From Eutreptiella sp. 'Long Island Sound 2002' (taxonomy: Eukaryota; Euglenozoa; Euglenophyceae; Eutreptiales; Eutreptiaceae), in the NCBI GenBank assembly GCA_964036045.1, contig OZ038384.1, positions 38,370,238 through 38,434,237 on the forward strand: 64,000 bases of DNA, in the 5' to 3' direction. The notes below the pieces were generated by a model that worked only from the letters and a program-made list of their open reading frames with translations, was not told where the DNA came from and ran no database searches. The position numbers and the translations under genes are program-made. Shown here piece after piece: positions 57,801 to 60,800 of this stretch (position 1 is the first letter of the stretch; each line of letters begins with the position of its first letter).

Positions 57801-60800
57801 GCTAAATTTTTGGTGGATGATACCTATGCGTATGAAGTACAAGCACACAAAGTTTGAGCAAGGAAGTCAACAGCGGCTGTCGTAAGTGGCCCCAATTTCA
57901 AAATCCGTCGAAAATGGCTACCTGGGACACAATCGTCAGTCTTCATGAGGGTCAGGGTTGGGGCTAGCGTTGGGGTTGGGGTTTGGGTTGGGGTACAAAT
58001 GGGAGAGCAATGATGTGGCTATTACCAGCTACAGGCAAAAGTTTCCTTCAGGCGCCTTTGGTGCCCATCGATTCCTGGGGCCGATACCTTTGGCAACTAA
58101 CTTTGGCCGGAGGTCCCCTTGGGGGGGGGGGGGGGGTCGGACTCTGCATCCTAGGACCGGCAGAGCCCCCTTGTACCGCAAAAAACGGTTTGAGATCATG
58201 GGCAGGCTTTCCTTGTCAGTTTTCCAAACCCCTGCCTGAGTCCTGGATACAAGCTGTCTCTTGTACATGTTTCCGCAACTGTGAATGGGCTTGCACATGC
58301 ACTGATGTTGGATGGGCTTGTACATGCACTGACGTGAGGTGTCAATGGGCCTTTAGTTTCTTTTGCTCCCTTTTCCATCCCCCCAAGTGCCTGCCCCCAC
58401 TACCCGCATGCCAGGAAGAGAGATGTGTTGTGGGACGAGGAACTCAAAGGTGATGCTCATCAGCTCTTGAGGAAGTGACCTGGGGAGAGGGGGGGATCAT
58501 GGCCATGCCATGCACACAAACCTTGCCAAGGTTGCTGTCGCCCCCTTTCAAAGCCTTGAGATCTGACAGATCTGTATCACCAGCAGCATCACCTGCCACC
58601 TCTTCTATCTCCTCAGGCCACACTCGCGAAAGCCCTGCACTCAGAATCTTGGCAACATCTGCACAGAGCAACATGTACTGCGGCTTCAGGGACAATCCGT
58701 TCTCGTTTTTCCCACCACCTTCAACCAACCGTGCCACCATTCAACATCTGCGGAGAAAAACCTACCACTATCAGAGAGAAATGCTTGCTCCCAGTTGAGC
58801 ACCTGTGAACCACAGTCCGCGGCATGCACAGTGAAATAGTCCCTAACCTCTCGGCAGCCGCAAAGAAACGTGTGTGGTCAATATCACGGCTGGTCACGGC
58901 ACGTCACAGTAGGTCACAATGGTGCACTTTTTTGGCCAAATGGCCCAGGACATGATACACATCTTGTGTGGCATTTCACACCAAGCTTTTCACTGACAAT
59001 GGGACGAAAGCGCAAACCTGAGGTTACTGATGTCAAGGAAAGAAAGAAGGTGAAACAGAAGGAGAAAAGAGAGGCGGCAAAGGCAGTGTACCACCATATC
59101 TTCTTCTTGGGAGATGGAGCCTTCAGCGAGACAGCAAATTTGTTGCACCAGCACGCAACCCTCCCAATGTGGCCTTGCCCCATGCTGCCATCGTTTATAT
59201 TGATGTGCATGGTTTCCATCGTTCACCCATTGAACACTTGTCCAGGTACACATGTACAATTGTCCAGGTACACACACTTGTCCAGGTAAACATGGACATG
59301 GTCACTTTCACAATGGACATACCTCGCAAGAACTGCTTCTCCTCATCATCCAGTTTACGGGGGTTCGGGTCAGGCACTGGGTGAGAGTTCTGCCAATCAT
59401 CTCGTCCACCATTGTTGGTCAAAGTGTCAGCGCCGAGGACCCCCACAGCATGCGTGCCATCAGCAGTCGTCTTCATAAGGGGCAGCCCCATGTAGTCACC
59501 CTCCCTTGCAGGTCCAGCAACAAGAGCACCATCCCCCATGAATACAATGTCCTCCACGCTGTTGACATCATCCACAAATACCTCCTCCATCATGCCTGCA
59601 GCAGGGACCATTGTCCAGGGATGCAGTGGGACGGATTGGGTCAATGTACAGTGTACGCATGGCCCGGGAGACGAGACACCTTCTTCAGCATGGTTCGGGG
59701 TGGTGAAACCAGGGCTGTCCTTACAGGGAAAAAGAACGCCCCCACCAACAACCAATTGCCAACCACCAAGCGCCGCCAACCATCAACTGCCACCAACTGC
59801 CAACCGCCAACCTTTGAAGTAGAGAAGGTCCCATGACCAGAAGAAGCACGGGGCGTCCCAGTAGGTGTTTGTTTCTGTTGGCGTTACAATGTTGGCAGTT
59901 GGCAGTTGGTGGTGGTTGGCAGTTGGCAGCAGCTGGTGGTTGGCGGTTGGTGGTCCCTGGGGGCTGTCCTTAAGGGCTGTTCTTCAAAACAAAAACAATC
60001 TGGCTTGGTAAGGACAGCCCTGGGTGTAACAGAAAAGGGCGGCACCACTTATTGTACGTCCATCTGAGAAGTGCAACTACATTCTGCAGATGTGGCACCG
60101 TGCATCACATATTCGTGGTCCCCTTCCTCTGTAGTTCCTTTTTGTGAACAGTCACTGGTCATTTTTGTTGGCCCAAGTGAATTCTGTTGCTGTTACCGGT
60201 CTTGCATGTTTTGCTGTTTGGTTAATGGCACCCAGTTGGTCTCCCAGTCAGTGCTGTGGGGCAGTCTGCCCTAAACTCGACTTCAGCTGCCATGCTTGGG
60301 TTCCATATGGGAATTTCCTTGTTGGTGGCCTGAAAACCTAGGTCCTCCGCAGAGTGTCATCATTCCCCTTTGAGAGGTTCGTGTGGGTCCCCCACCCCAC
60401 CAAGGCAGGCTGTGTCCACCAGAAAAAGATGCATTTTGGTTGGTGCGGCCCCATACAAAATGATTGCGGCCCCATTGAGGGTGGGAGGAATGCATATCAA
60501 GAATTCCACGACCCCTTCATGAAATGCACTGGTGCAGACACTTATGAATGCAAGGGATATCCATTAAACCATGGTGCGCAGAGTCAAACTTGGGCCCAGA
60601 AAATCGAGGTGATTTTTTGACTACTTTGGAAGTGGGTCCCAACCTGCTACCATGGCTTCCCTTGTGCGTTGTTCCAATTTGAGGGGTGGGGGTCCTCCTC
60701 TAGAACTCTTCTTTCTAGGCGTCCCCGGGGTGGGTGGGCGCTTCCTGGGTTGCAGACCCACTGGTCGCACTCTGCTGAACCTCAATCAGAATTGATCCAA